Assembly: GCF_003710825.1 (NCBI RefSeq)
Contig: NZ_RHHQ01000006.1
Location: forward strand, 186,001 to 250,000
Reading direction: 5' to 3'
DNA from: Brevibacillus fluminis
GTDB lineage: Bacteria; Bacillota; Bacilli; Brevibacillales; Brevibacillaceae
DNA length: 64,000 bases
Shown here piece by piece: positions 28,771 to 37,694 of the stretch. The position numbers and the translations under genes were made by a program. The notes under the pieces are model-generated. The model had not been told where the DNA came from. It ran no database searches and saw only the letters and a program-made list of their open reading frames with translations. The stretch's first letter is position 1; every line of letters begins with the position of its first letter.

Positions 28771-28828
28771 GCTTCACTGCAAAAAAGCAGCTCGCCCTAA
28801 TGGGCAAGCTGCTTTTTTGCAGTGAAGC
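28771..28828. terminator. 58-bp near-perfect inverted repeat, terminator of the glycosidase-like gene
   Basis: Arms of about 27 bases (GCTTCACTGC...AGCT and its complement) with one mismatch and a TAAT loop. Internal A6/T6 runs make it usable as a terminator. It is considerably longer than the other terminators here. Confidence 0.7.
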
Positions 28829-28856
28829 TGGTGCTGACACAAATGCGATGACGGTC

Positions 28857-30503
28857 TCACATCCCGTAATAGGAACGGAGTGCCTGCACAATGCCGAGCG
28901 AATTTTTGCGCAAGTCTTTGGCGCTGAAGAAAATGTCGCCTTGCACCTGTGGGTATTGCGTATTGTAGATCAGCTGATTGATGATTTCTTGGGCGTTTGA
29001 CCAACCGGCTTCCGCGGTTCCCAGCTTGTACGGCGAATGGCCGATGTAGAGCTTGACGCCGGTGCCGTTCACCTCGTTCGCCCACCATGCTACCAGCTTG
29101 TCATACTGCGCGGGCGTAAATGAGAGGCTCCAGTACAATTGAGGCGCGACATAATCGATCCAGCCTTGCTTGATCCACGTCCGCACATCCGCATACATGT
29201 TGTCATAAGCGGTTACGCCCGCTTTCGTATCCGAGCCGGTCGGATCTTTGGCGATATTGCGCCAGACGCCGAACGGGCTGATGCCGAATTCGACCTGCGG
29301 CTTGGCGCTGTGGATGGATACGCCTAGCTGGGAAACGAACTGGTTGATATTGTCGCGGCGCCAGTCGGCCAAGTTCGCGATTTTTTTACTGTTGTACGCC
29401 TTGAACGTCGCAGCGTCATTGAAAACGCCGTCTGACGGGTAAAAGTAGTCATCCAGATGAACGCCATCGATGTCATAGTTTTTCACGACTTCCATGATGT
29501 CCTTAATGATTTCTTGGCGCGCCTGGGGAATTCCCGGGTTGATGTACAGCTTGTTGCTGGCATTGACGATCCAGTCTGGATGCGCCTTGGCCACATGGTT
29601 AGCGGCAAGCTTGTCCGTTTTGGCGTCCGTATTGGCCCGGAACGGATTGAACCAGGCGTGGAATTCCATGCCACGCTTATGCGTCTCCTCGATCATGAAG
29701 GCGAGCGGATCATAACCTGGATTTTTTCCTTGCGTGCCGGTCAAAAACTTGGACCACGGGACAAGGGAAGAAGGATAAAGCGCATCTGCGGCAGGTCGTA
29801 CCTGGACAAATGCGGCATTCATGCCCATGCTCTGCAGCTCATCGAGGAGATGGATGTACTCTTGCTTCTGTTTTTGCTGGTTGCCGACGGACGCGGTGGA
29901 CGGCCAGTCGAGATTGAAGACGGTGGAAATCCACACGCCGCGTAACGAACCTTCCGTATGTACAGAACCGTTGTTATTGCTTGTATCGCCCGACGATTCG
30001 CTGCCGGAATTGATGATGTCCGGAGGCGGACCTGCAACTGAACCGTTTGCAGATGTCAAAAGAATGGTACGGCTTGCCTGATCCCAGTCTACCGTAAGGC
30101 CGAGCTGCTCGCTGACGAACCGGACAGGCACCATGATTCGGCCTCCTTTGTTTTCAGCGGATGCATCTAGTGAAACGCTGTTGTTGTTTACCACGGCAAA
30201 CGGCATGTTGACGGTCATTAAAATGGTTGTCCCTTGACGGCTGATTGTGGCTGTCTGGCTGCCCGGGTCCCAATCGACGGATGCGCCAAGCCCTTCGCTA
30301 ATGATGCGAAGCGGGACCATCGTGATGTTTACCCCTGGCAGGATGTAAGGCGAGACATCGCTTGCGAGCGGTTGCCCATCCAGCAGGAGGGTGATGGCGG
30401 AAGGTGCTGCAGCCTGCACAGGCGGCGGCTGAAGCGCCGGGACGCTTGCTGCAAACAGCAGGAGCGTAAGAAAGCAAATGTGAATCCAGTTGCGAAACCT
30501 CAT
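28857..30503 (-). CDS. Secreted glycosyl-hydrolase-like protein (GHL10/YngK family) with copper-amine-oxidase-N-like repeat domain
   Basis: A 548-residue exported protein. Residues 1-32 form a signal peptide ending AAA. Residues about 38-155 contain two copies of the wall-associated stalk motif (MVPLRIISEGLGASVDW, MVPVRFVSEQLGLTVDW) found in the Cu_amine_oxidN1 family. After a Ser/Asn/Gly-rich linker, residues 185-548 match the GHL10/DUF187 family: RGVWISTVFNLDWPS, VQVRPAADALYPSS, FHAWFNPFRANT and GVHLDDYFYPSDG. YngK of B. subtilis is the related protein. GGAGG precedes the ATG. The carbohydrate substrate is unknown; a cell-wall glycan is a guess. Confidence 0.88.
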   Translation of the reverse strand: MRFRNWIHICFLTLLLFAASVPALQPPPVQAAAPSAITLLLDGQPLASDVSPYILPGVNITMVPLRIISEGLGASVDWDPGSQTATISRQGTTILMTVNMPFAVVNNNSVSLDASAENKGGRIMVPVRFVSEQLGLTVDWDQASRTILLTSANGSVAGPPPDIINSGSESSGDTSNNNGSVHTEGSLRGVWISTVFNLDWPSTASVGNQQKQKQEYIHLLDELQSMGMNAAFVQVRPAADALYPSSLVPWSKFLTGTQGKNPGYDPLAFMIEETHKRGMEFHAWFNPFRANTDAKTDKLAANHVAKAHPDWIVNASNKLYINPGIPQARQEIIKDIMEVVKNYDIDGVHLDDYFYPSDGVFNDAATFKAYNSKKIANLADWRRDNINQFVSQLGVSIHSAKPQVEFGISPFGVWRNIAKDPTGSDTKAGVTAYDNMYADVRTWIKQGWIDYVAPQLYWSLSFTPAQYDKLVAWWANEVNGTGVKLYIGHSPYKLGTAEAGWSNAQEIINQLIYNTQYPQVQGDIFFSAKDLRKNSLGIVQALRSYYGM

Positions 30504-30809
30504 GTTGAAAAGCCTCCAAAACGATAGATTTGCGAGAAAATCTCTATGGACAATAGACGCCCGGGCGGCGTTTTTGTTTCGCCAGAACAGGAAAAATAGA
30601 GCATTTTGACTAGATGGCAGACGAAGCGAACTATATTTTTCGCGCTAGTCGGATATGATACAATAAACGAAATGGTTATCGGACTTTCGCAAGTGGCCAG
30701 GGGATGATGCAGGCGGCGGCAACGGGATGCTGCGCGCTTTCTTCTCGTTGTGCACCATGCGATCCCCCATTGGAGGCAGTGATGCTGCGGGAAAGGGGTG
30801 TGCGCACCT
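30504..30809. other. Divergent promoter region between the glycosidase-like gene and fetAB
   Basis: About 300 bp with no gene. It probably holds both promoters, but no convincing consensus was identified. Confidence 0.4.
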
Positions 30810-31562
30810 GTGGGTGTGATGCTTACGATTGAAAACGTGATGAAATACAAAGGGAACGCGGAAGGGGCGGCAGCTGAACTGTTGTTTTCCGGGATTACAG
30901 CCAGCGTTCGGCAGGGAGAGCGCATCGCCTTGATCGGCACGTCCGGCCAGGGGAAGAGCACGCTCTTACGCGTGCTGGCGCGGCTGGATCTGCATGACGG
31001 CGGGCGGATTGCACTGCATCAGCGATCGTCAGAAGAGTCGGACGCGCGGGAATGGCGAAAGCGGGTGTGCTATGTCGCCCAACAGGCCGTGATGCTTCCT
31101 GGTAGCATCGAGGATAATTTGCGGACGGCCAGCCGCTTGCACGGACAGCCCTATGACGACGAGCTAGCCGGACGGCTGATGGGCTGCCTCGGTTTGGAGC
31201 ATTTGGATATTAGCAAGCGGGCAGCGGATTTGTCCGGCGGAGAAAAGCAGCGGGTGTCGTTGGTCCGCTCCATGCTGCTGGGCTCGGAGCTTCTGCTGCT
31301 GGATGAAATCACAGCCTCGCTTGATAAAAACAGCGCGAGAAAGGTCGAAGAAACTTTGGATGAGTGGCATCAAACAAGAGGAACGGCGTCGATCTGGGTC
31401 ACGCACGATCTGGAGCAGGCGCAGCGGGTGAGCGACCGTACGTGGTTCATGGCAAACGGGACGCTTGCGGAAGACGCGCCGACGGACGCTTTTTTCGAGC
31501 AGCCCACGACGGAAGCGGCACGCAGCTTTTTGCAGCTGCCGAATAGCACGGTGAGCCTATGA
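30810..31562 (+). CDS. fetA: ABC transporter ATPase, FetA/YbbL family
   Basis: The ATPase half of the FetAB system, implicated in E. coli in iron homeostasis and peroxide resistance. Walker A GTSGQGKST, signature LSGGEKQRVSLVRSM, Walker B LLLLDEITASLD and His-loop VTHDLEQA are all present. The start is uncertain: GTG 30798, GTG 30810 or ATG 30819 are all in frame; 30810 has the best spacing from AAAGGGG. It overlaps fetB by four bases. Confidence 0.85.
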   Translation: MGVMLTIENVMKYKGNAEGAAAELLFSGITASVRQGERIALIGTSGQGKSTLLRVLARLDLHDGGRIALHQRSSEESDAREWRKRVCYVAQQAVMLPGSIEDNLRTASRLHGQPYDDELAGRLMGCLGLEHLDISKRAADLSGGEKQRVSLVRSMLLGSELLLLDEITASLDKNSARKVEETLDEWHQTRGTASIWVTHDLEQAQRVSDRTWFMANGTLAEDAPTDAFFEQPTTEAARSFLQLPNSTVSL

Positions 31563-32320
31563 GCTTGTTCTCGTTAAGCTGTACGCTTGTGTTTGTGCTA
31601 GCCTCGATGGTCATCTCCGTCTGGCAAAAGCTCGGCCTCGAAAAAGACATCGCGATCGGGACGATTCGATCTGCGGTGCAATTGCTCGCGGTCGGCTACG
31701 TGCTGCAATTTATTTTTCAAGCGGACCAGCCTGTCTATTTAGTCATCATCATCTCGTTCATGATCGCCGTCGCTTCGTGGAATGCAAGCAAGCGTGGTAA
31801 GGGGATGAAGGGGATTTTTTGGCGGATCGCTGTCGCGATCAGCGCCATGGAGCTGCTGATGATGGGGATTCTGCTTTCGCTCGGCATGATCTCGCCGACG
31901 CCCCAATATATCATTCCGATCAGCGGCATGACCATCGGAAGCGCGATGATCGTCTCCGGACTATTCATGAACCAGATCAAGCGAGAGTTCCAGGCGTCGC
32001 GCGGAGAAATCGAGACGCTGCTGTCGCTCGGGGCAACCGCCAAGCAGGCGATTCAGGACATTCGGCGGCGGACGGTCAAATTCAGCATGATTCCGACGAT
32101 TGACGGGATGAAGACCGTGGGCATCGTCCAGCTTCCCGGGATGATGACCGGCATGATCGTGGCCGGAGCGGATCCGGTCGAAGCGGTGCGCTACCAGATT
32201 TTGATTGTCTTTTCTTTTACAGGGGCGGCTGCAATGACCAGCATGCTGCTCAGCGTGTTGTGCTACAAGCTCCTATTTACAAACGATTTGCGGATGAAGC
32301 AACTGGACGGCGATAGTTAG
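31559..32320 (+). CDS. fetB: ABC transporter permease, FetB/YbbM family
   Basis: A 253-residue permease with about seven hydrophobic helices. It matches FetB: GTIRSAVQLLAVGYVL, the ISGMTIGSAMIVSGL loop, LSLGATAKQA and TVGIVQLPGMMTGMIVAGADPVEAVRYQI. Together with FetA it is expected to export iron or control its balance at the membrane; this comes from the family. ATG overlap with fetA implies coupling. A terminator follows. Confidence 0.92.
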   Translation: MSLFSLSCTLVFVLASMVISVWQKLGLEKDIAIGTIRSAVQLLAVGYVLQFIFQADQPVYLVIIISFMIAVASWNASKRGKGMKGIFWRIAVAISAMELLMMGILLSLGMISPTPQYIIPISGMTIGSAMIVSGLFMNQIKREFQASRGEIETLLSLGATAKQAIQDIRRRTVKFSMIPTIDGMKTVGIVQLPGMMTGMIVAGADPVEAVRYQILIVFSFTGAAAMTSMLLSVLCYKLLFTNDLRMKQLDGDS

Positions 32321-32347
32321 CCACCGTGCATTACGTATGCCGACCAT

Positions 32348-32399
32348 ACAAAAAGCAAGCTGCCATCGGGAAACTCTCCATGTGGCGGCTTGCTTTTTG
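32348..32399. terminator. Bidirectional intrinsic terminator
   Basis: Stem AAAAAGCAAGCTGCCA / TGGCGGCTTGCTTTTT between fetB and the convergent capA-like gene. Confidence 0.85.
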
Positions 32400-32411
32400 T
32401 GTGCCTGTCCG

Positions 32412-33593
32412 TTATTCGGTACTCGGGTGGATGCTACCATCCGCGTCAATGCGCACGTCCTTTGAGATCGATTGGATTCGCTGGCGCAGCTTTTGGGCGT
32501 TTTCGGCGTTCATCGGGACAGCTTGCCCCAGTTCAGCGTGATGGGGAAGCATCGTGAGCGAGCAGGTGCCTGCTTTTGTGCATGTCGCTTGCAGCACCAT
32601 CGTTTCCCATGTACGCGGCTCGCTCGCTCTTGTAAAAATAAAGTTACCGGTGCTGTAGGCGATCCATTTGTCGCGATACGATTCGAATCCCTGTAAGACG
32701 TGGGGATGACCGCCGACAATCAAATTGGCGCCCGCATCGATGAAGGCGCGAGCCAGTGTCGTTTGATGCTCGACAGGCAAATCTTCTCGCTCTTTGCCCC
32801 AGTGGGGGATGACGATGACAAGATCGGCATGCTCTTTGGCTGCACGGATCGCAGCGACGGCTCGTGCGGGATCGTAGACCGAGGCGACGCCCGGCATGTT
32901 TTTCCCAGCGTACCAGCTCACCTCCGGGATCACCCGGCTGAAACCGAAAAAGGCCATCTTAATGCCGTTTCGCTCCACGATGATCGGGGCGTACGCGCGA
33001 TCGTCATCGGGGCCTGCGCCCATGTACGCGATGTTATTTTGCGTGAGGGCGTCAAACGTATCCAGTAAGCCGTCAACCCCTTGGTCCATCGAATGGTTGT
33101 TGGCCAGATTGACCAGGTCGATTCCGGCCGCTTTCAGCGCGGGAATCGCTTCCGGCGGCGATTTGTAGACGAACTCTTTGTTGGCTGCCGGCATGCCGCG
33201 TTTTGTAACCGGCGTTTCCAGATTGCCGATCGTATAGTCGTCGTCTGTAAACAGATCCTTCACATAGGCGTAGGGAAAATCGTAGCCTTGTTCCTTAAGC
33301 CGCGTTTCCACATGTCCGGTAAAAATGAGATCGCCGATGAAGGTCAGCTTGACGGTGGCGGGTTTTTCCACAGGCGTGGTGATATTTGTCGATTGCTCCA
33401 CCGGCGGCGACTTGTCTAGCAGCCCTTCCAGATACGCTTTGCCGACGAAGAGTATGCCAGCCACAGCGAGACAGGCGAGCAGGATGCCACCTGCAAGCAG
33501 GCTGATTTTTCGCGGACGGAAGGCATTCTGTCGCCGATTTCGCTTCTGTTCCCGGCGCATGGTCGCGATCCGCTCGCTTCTCGTTTGATCCAT
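32412..33593 (-). CDS. CapA-family protein (poly-gamma-glutamate capsule/PgsA-like)
   Basis: A 393-residue protein anchored by one N-terminal membrane helix (about residues 30-52) with a basic cytoplasmic tail, and an outside metallophosphatase-like CapA domain. Diagnostic motifs are FIGDLIFTGHVE, GNLETPVT, LANNHSMDQG, VIPHWGKE and VGGHPHVLQG. In B. subtilis PgsA helps make or release poly-gamma-glutamate. No pgsB or pgsC lies nearby, so this is probably an orphan CapA-like hydrolase. GAGGG precedes the ATG. Confidence 0.9.
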   Translation of the reverse strand: MDQTRSERIATMRREQKRNRRQNAFRPRKISLLAGGILLACLAVAGILFVGKAYLEGLLDKSPPVEQSTNITTPVEKPATVKLTFIGDLIFTGHVETRLKEQGYDFPYAYVKDLFTDDDYTIGNLETPVTKRGMPAANKEFVYKSPPEAIPALKAAGIDLVNLANNHSMDQGVDGLLDTFDALTQNNIAYMGAGPDDDRAYAPIIVERNGIKMAFFGFSRVIPEVSWYAGKNMPGVASVYDPARAVAAIRAAKEHADLVIVIPHWGKEREDLPVEHQTTLARAFIDAGANLIVGGHPHVLQGFESYRDKWIAYSTGNFIFTRASEPRTWETMVLQATCTKAGTCSLTMLPHHAELGQAVPMNAENAQKLRQRIQSISKDVRIDADGSIHPSTE

Positions 33594-33729
33594 GATTTTT
33601 GTCCCTCATTTTGCGATCGTTTCTTTTCTATATATTCAGCGAAGTGATGAGTTCACCTTTCATAAGACGGTTAAAAAAGACAAAATGTTACATTTTTCGT
33701 GTTTTGTTGTTGGGCGAATCAAATTTTTC

Positions 33730-33758
33730 TTGAATATCAGAAAATATCTATTTATAAT
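33730..33758 (+). promoter_or_regulatory. Sigma-A promoter of the amino-acid ABC operon with a CodY-like box
   Basis: TTGAAT (33730-33735) and TATAAT (33753-33758) are separated by 17 bp. The spacer begins ATCAGAAAAT, part of a 11/15 match to the CodY consensus AATTTTCWGAAAATT. ATCAGAAATC recurs just downstream. The promoter is convincing; the CodY box is tentative. Confidence 0.6.
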
Positions 33759-33838
33759 TAAAATCAGAAATCGTTTCCGATATTCGGAAAAGTTTTTCAA
33801 TCAATTCATCCGGTATGTCGAATTAGGGGGATGACAGG

Positions 33839-34561
33839 GTGATCGAAGTTAAACAACTTGTTAAGTCATTTGGCTCATTGACCGTGCTGAAGGGTGTAAA
33901 CCTCACGGTGAATGAAAAAGAAGTGGTCGTTCTGCTGGGAGCCAGTGGTTCAGGGAAAAGTACGCTACTTCGTTGTTTGAACTTTCTGGAAATGTATGAC
34001 CAAGGCGAGATTTGGGTCGGTGGCACGCGGATTGATCCGAAAGTGACCAACTTGAACCAATTCCGGTCCGAGGTCGGGATGGTGTTCCAGCACTTTAACC
34101 TGTTTCCGCACAAGACCGTTTTGGAAAATGTCATCGAGGCGCCTGTCCATGTCAAAAAAATGAGTGTGGCAGAAGCCAAGGCACTCGGCAACGAACTGTT
34201 GAAAAAAGTCAACATGCAGGACAAGGCCGATGTGTATCCGGACATGCTCTCAGGCGGCCAGAAGCAGCGGGTTGCGATTGCTAGAGCACTCGCCATGCAG
34301 CCGAAAATCATGTTGTTCGATGAGCCGACGTCAGCGCTTGACCCCGAGCTCGTGGGAGAGGTGCTGCAAGTCATGAAGCAGTTGGCCCGTGAAGGCATGA
34401 CGATGATCGTCGTGACGCATGAAATGGGCTTTGCTCGCGAAGTTGCGGACCGAGCCGTATTCATGGATAACGGCCAAATCCTCGAACAAGGACCGCCAAG
34501 CACATTCTTCGAAAACCCGCAGCATGATCGCACCAAGCAATTCCTCGGTAGCATTCGTTAA
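33839..34561 (+). CDS. Polar amino acid ABC transporter ATPase (GlnQ-like)
   Basis: A 240-residue ATPase of the polar amino acid uptake family. Walker [11 protein letters not shown]-loop [11 protein letters not shown], signature [15 protein letters not shown], Walker [15 protein letters not shown] and His-loop VTHEMGFA are present. The order ATPase, binding protein, permease is typical of a compact importer operon. GTG 33839 follows AGGGGGATGAC. Glutamine, cystine or another polar residue is possible; sequence alone does not decide. Confidence 0.93.
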   Translation: MIEVKQLVKSFGSLTVLKGVNLTVNEKEVVVLLGASGSGKSTLLRCLNFLEMYDQGEIWVGGTRIDPKVTNLNQFRSEVGMVFQHFNLFPHKTVLENVIEAPVHVKKMSVAEAKALGNELLKKVNMQDKADVYPDMLSGGQKQRVAIARALAMQPKIMLFDEPTSALDPELVGEVLQVMKQLAREGMTMIVVTHEMGFAREVADRAVFMDNGQILEQGPPSTFFENPQHDRTKQFLGSIR

Positions 34562-34592
34562 AAAATCATACAGATTCCAGGGGGGCTTTATT

Positions 34593-35414
34593 ATGAAAAA
34601 GAGAACAAAATGGACAGGCGCATTCGTCACAACCGCACTTCTCAGCTCGATTTTATTGGCAGCATGTGGAGCGGGAGGCGGCGGCAACGCAAGCGCACCA
34701 GCAGCTTCCGGGGGCGATCAGGCAGCGGGAGGCAAAAAAGATTTCACCTACGCGATGAGTGGCGTGTACAAGCCGTTCAGCTTTAAAGACAACGGGAATT
34801 TGACCGGCTTTGACGTGGAGATCGGACAAGCGTTGGCGGAAAAAATGGGCATGAATCCAGTGCCGATCACCAATCCGTTTGAAACGATCATCCAAGGGCT
34901 GGTTTCCAATAAATACGATTCGATCATCGGCAGCTTGACGGTGACTGACGAACGCAAAAAAGCAATCGCTTTCACCAACACCTACTACCGTTCCGGTTCG
35001 CAAATGTTCGTGGCGGAAGACAACAACACGATCAAGACGAAAGAAGATTTGAAAGGCAAGCGAATCGGTGCGCAAAAAGGATCGAGCTACCTGGAGTGGG
35101 CGAAAAAGCTGACCGATGCGGACAAAATCACAACCTATGACAGCGACATCACCGCGCTGCTCGACCTGACGACCGGCCGACTCGATGCAGTGATCACCGA
35201 CCAGGTTGTTGGCTTGCGCTTCATCAAAGAGGGCGGCGGCAAAATCAAAGATGTCGGCGAGATGCTCAGCAAGGACGACCAGGCGATCGGCGTGCGCAAA
35301 GATGACAAGGAAATGCAGGACAAAATCAATAAGGCGCTGGATGAGATCATCAAAGACGGCACTTATGAAAAAATCAGCCAAAAATGGTTCGGACGCAATA
35401 TTCTGGGTCAATAA
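34593..35414 (+). CDS. Amino-acid-binding lipoprotein of the ABC importer
   Basis: A 273-residue extracellular solute-binding lipoprotein of family 3. The signal peptide ends in LLAAC, with the lipidated Cys at about residue 23, followed by a Gly/Ser/Ala linker. The mature part has the FTYAMSGVYKPFSFKDNGNLTGFDVEIG motif, IIGSLTVTDERKKAI and the C-terminal IIKDGTYEKISQKWFG. ATG 34593 follows GGGGGC. A hairpin downstream probably makes this the most abundant product of the operon. Confidence 0.93.
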   Translation: MKKRTKWTGAFVTTALLSSILLAACGAGGGGNASAPAASGGDQAAGGKKDFTYAMSGVYKPFSFKDNGNLTGFDVEIGQALAEKMGMNPVPITNPFETIIQGLVSNKYDSIIGSLTVTDERKKAIAFTNTYYRSGSQMFVAEDNNTIKTKEDLKGKRIGAQKGSSYLEWAKKLTDADKITTYDSDITALLDLTTGRLDAVITDQVVGLRFIKEGGGKIKDVGEMLSKDDQAIGVRKDDKEMQDKINKALDEIIKDGTYEKISQKWFGRNILGQ

Positions 35415-35430
35415 CGAAAACGATGCGCAA

Positions 35431-35468
35431 GGAGGGTGTCCCGCTCCGAGGACACCCTCACGTTTTTT
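35431..35468 (+). terminator. Hairpin with T run between binding protein and permease
   Basis: Stem GAGGGTGTCC / GGACACCCTC followed by ACG and six T. Lying inside the operon, it may attenuate permease expression relative to the binding protein. Confidence 0.8.
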
Positions 35469-35493
35469 CAGCCAGAGCGAGGAGTGATCATTT

Positions 35494-36180
35494 GTGATTG
35501 ATATTTTATTCTCCAGTTATCCGCTTTTCCTGAGTGCGATGTTGCTTACACTAAAATTGACGGTCGTCGCACTGGTAATGGGCTGTTTTGTCGGTCTTGT
35601 GGTTGCATTTTTCCGCATTTCTGATTCCAAAGTGTTAAATACCATCGCGCACATTTACATCACCGTCATTCGGGGCACACCGCTGATCGTGCAGATCGCG
35701 ATCCTTTATTTCGGGATTTCCAGCTTGGTAACGCTTTCAGCGTTCTGGGCGGGGGCGATTGCACTCGCGATCCATAACGGCGCGTACATCGGTGAAATTT
35801 TCCGCGGCGCGATCCAATCCATCGACCGCGGGCAGATGGAAGCGTCTCGCTCGCTCGGCATGCCGTATTCGATGGCGATGCGGCGGATCATTTTGCCACA
35901 AGCGTTCCGGCGGGCGATTCCGGCATTGGGCAACCAGTTCATCATCGGGTTGAAAGACTCGTCTCTGGTCGCGTATGTCGGGATGTCCGATCTGTGGGGC
36001 GCAGCGCTCAGCGAGGCGGCTTCCAACTACCGCCAGCTCGATACGTATATGGTAGTCGGCGTGTATTATTTGGTCCTGATCATGCTGTTCACGTACTTTG
36101 TGAACAAGCTGGAAGGAAGGCTGTCCAATGACCGCCGCTCCGCAAAGCCGCAGAGCAAGGATAGTGGCGTGGCAGCGTAA
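35494..36180 (+). CDS. Polar amino acid ABC transporter permease
   Basis: A 228-residue permease of the HisMQ type with five hydrophobic helices and the cytoplasmic EAA loop (GQMEASRSLGMPYSMAMRRIILPQAFRRAIP). One permease gene suggests a homodimer. GTG 35494 follows GCGAGGAG. The 3' end is followed within 26 bases by the IclR-type regulator. Confidence 0.92.
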   Translation: MIDILFSSYPLFLSAMLLTLKLTVVALVMGCFVGLVVAFFRISDSKVLNTIAHIYITVIRGTPLIVQIAILYFGISSLVTLSAFWAGAIALAIHNGAYIGEIFRGAIQSIDRGQMEASRSLGMPYSMAMRRIILPQAFRRAIPALGNQFIIGLKDSSLVAYVGMSDLWGAALSEAASNYRQLDTYMVVGVYYLVLIMLFTYFVNKLEGRLSNDRRSAKPQSKDSGVAA

Positions 36181-36205
36181 TGTGAACAATAGAGGATGGG
36201 AGAAT

Positions 36206-36937
36206 ATGGTTCAATCAATCGATCGGACGATGACGATTATCCGGGTGCTGATTTCAGACGAGAAACCAGCGTGGCCCATCTCTGAGTTAGCTGATGCGAC
36301 CGGTTTGCCGCTCAGTACCTTGCACCGATTTTTGGAATCGATGATCAAGTTTGGACTGGTCGAGCAGGAGCCGGTGACTAAGCATTATAAAGCAGGCTAT
36401 ACGTGGATGGAGATCGGTTTTGCGCTGCATGACAAGATCAACTTCCGGCATGTCGCCAGACCGATCATGGAGGAACTGGCGCAGGAGGTGGAGGAAAGCA
36501 TTTTCCTCAACATGCCAGCTGGCTTTGATTCCATCCCGATTGAAAAGGTAGAAAGCCCGCTGAAGCTGCGAATTGACGAAAATCTCGGCGAGCGGATTCC
36601 GCTTACGATCGGCGCGCCCAACCGAGTGATTCTGGCGCACTGGAAACAGACTGACATGCTGAAGGTTGTAGCCAAGCAGCTGCCAGCCGCCCAGCACCAG
36701 GCTTTTCTGGAGCAACTGGCCGTCGCCAAGGATGCGGGCTATGCGATCAGCTATGGAGAAAAAACGGAAGGCACCGTTGCGGTAGCGGCCCCGATCATCG
36801 GATTTGGCCACCAGCCGGTTGCCGCCCTCTCCATCAACGCCCCCAGCTTCCGCGTGCCGGAAGAACGCCTTTCAACCCTAGTCGAAAAAGTCAAACAAGC
36901 CGCCGCTCTCATCACAACAAGAATCGGCGGTTTATAA
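36206..36937 (+). CDS. IclR-family transcriptional regulator
   Basis: A 243-residue regulator with an N-terminal winged helix (SELADATGLPLSTLHRFLESMIKFGLVEQ) and a C-terminal GAF-like effector domain (about 75-243). AAPIIGFGHQPVAALSINAPSFR matches the conserved effector loop of IclR proteins. ATG 36206 follows GAGGATGGGAG. It probably shares a transcript with the importer genes and may regulate them; the ligand is unknown. Confidence 0.9.
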   Translation: MVQSIDRTMTIIRVLISDEKPAWPISELADATGLPLSTLHRFLESMIKFGLVEQEPVTKHYKAGYTWMEIGFALHDKINFRHVARPIMEELAQEVEESIFLNMPAGFDSIPIEKVESPLKLRIDENLGERIPLTIGAPNRVILAHWKQTDMLKVVAKQLPAAQHQAFLEQLAVAKDAGYAISYGEKTEGTVAVAAPIIGFGHQPVAALSINAPSFRVPEERLSTLVEKVKQAAALITTRIGGL

Positions 36938-36970
36938 GAAAACCCATCAGGGAATCCTGATGGGTTTTTA
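36938..36970 (+). terminator. Intrinsic terminator
   Basis: Perfect stem AAAACCCATCAGG / CCTGATGGGTTTT with a GAAT loop and T run. Confidence 0.9.
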
Positions 36971-37020
36971 TTTTTTTCCATATTTTCCCCAACACAGCTT
37001 GAGGGCGGAATGACGCTACC

Positions 37021-37256
37021 GCAAGGGATTTTCGGAAAAAAGTGGAGCGAAAGCTTTTGACAATGCCCACCAGGCTCATGCCAAAAAACGAAAACGCCTT
37101 TGCGCCACCTCTACATCCTTGAGATACACCCGCCGCGCAGCGTGTGGCTTTGGGGCGCAGTTTTCGTTTTTTGGCGTGAGCCGTTCCCCCCGCCCCCCCA
37201 GCAGGCATTGTCACTGCTTTCGCGCAACTTTTTTCCGAAAATCCCCTCGCCTCCAC
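37021..37256. repeat. Long hairpin repeat, copy 1
   Basis: A 236-bp element, near-identical to copy 2 at 37695-37929. It is itself an imperfect palindrome: a 19-bp perfect outer stem (37025-37043 with 37227-37245), a middle stem with GCGAAAGC and TGACAATGCC, and an inner stem around CCAAAAAACGAAAAC, closed by a ~45-nt GC-rich apex. No transposase reading frame is present. It may be a non-autonomous mobile repeat or a structured RNA. Confidence 0.85.
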
Positions 37257-37346
37257 AAAAAAACATCCTCCCCGCCCACAAGCTGCAACCTTCCCTCCAC
37301 TTCACCCGTACTACAAAAGAGAACACAAATCGGGGAGGGAAAACCG

Positions 37347-37556
37347 ATGATCGACTTTGGTGTCGTCAGCATCGAATGGGGGACGCTGCTGTTCCAGCTG
37401 ATGACATTCCTGATCCTGCTCGGATTGCCTGTCGGACTGATCATATACCTCTTCGCGCGATCCAACCGAAAGAAGAAGACCATGGTTGAACTAGAGCGGC
37501 GGATCGAGCAATTGGAACAGGAAGTAAAGCAGAACAAGAAAAAAGAGAGCCAGTGA
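37347..37556 (+). CDS. Small membrane protein with coiled-coil tail
   Basis: A 69-residue protein with one membrane helix (about residues 14-36, TLLFQLMTFLILLGLPVGLIIYLF) and a charged helical tail with heptad spacing (MVELERRIEQLEQEVKQNKKK). The start follows GGGGAGGG. It resembles the small DUF4083-like membrane proteins of Bacillales, but that is a loose likeness. The gene is bracketed by the two copies of the hairpin repeat. Function unknown. Confidence 0.75.
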   Translation: MIDFGVVSIEWGTLLFQLMTFLILLGLPVGLIIYLFARSNRKKKTMVELERRIEQLEQEVKQNKKKESQ

Positions 37557-37577
37557 GCGGCTCTCTGAGTGTCGAGA

Positions 37578-37606
37578 AAGTCCCCTTTTGAAAAAGGGGA
37601 CGTTTT
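37578..37606 (+). terminator. Intrinsic terminator
   Basis: Stem GTCCCCTTTT / AAAAGGGGAC followed by GTTTT, behind the small membrane-protein gene. Confidence 0.75.
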
Positions 37607-37694
37607 GTGCTTTTTCGCAAAATTTAGAGCGGGGGTTTATCGACAGCCTGACCATCAAGCCTTATCTCTCTAATTCAGTTTGAGTGGCACTGCA

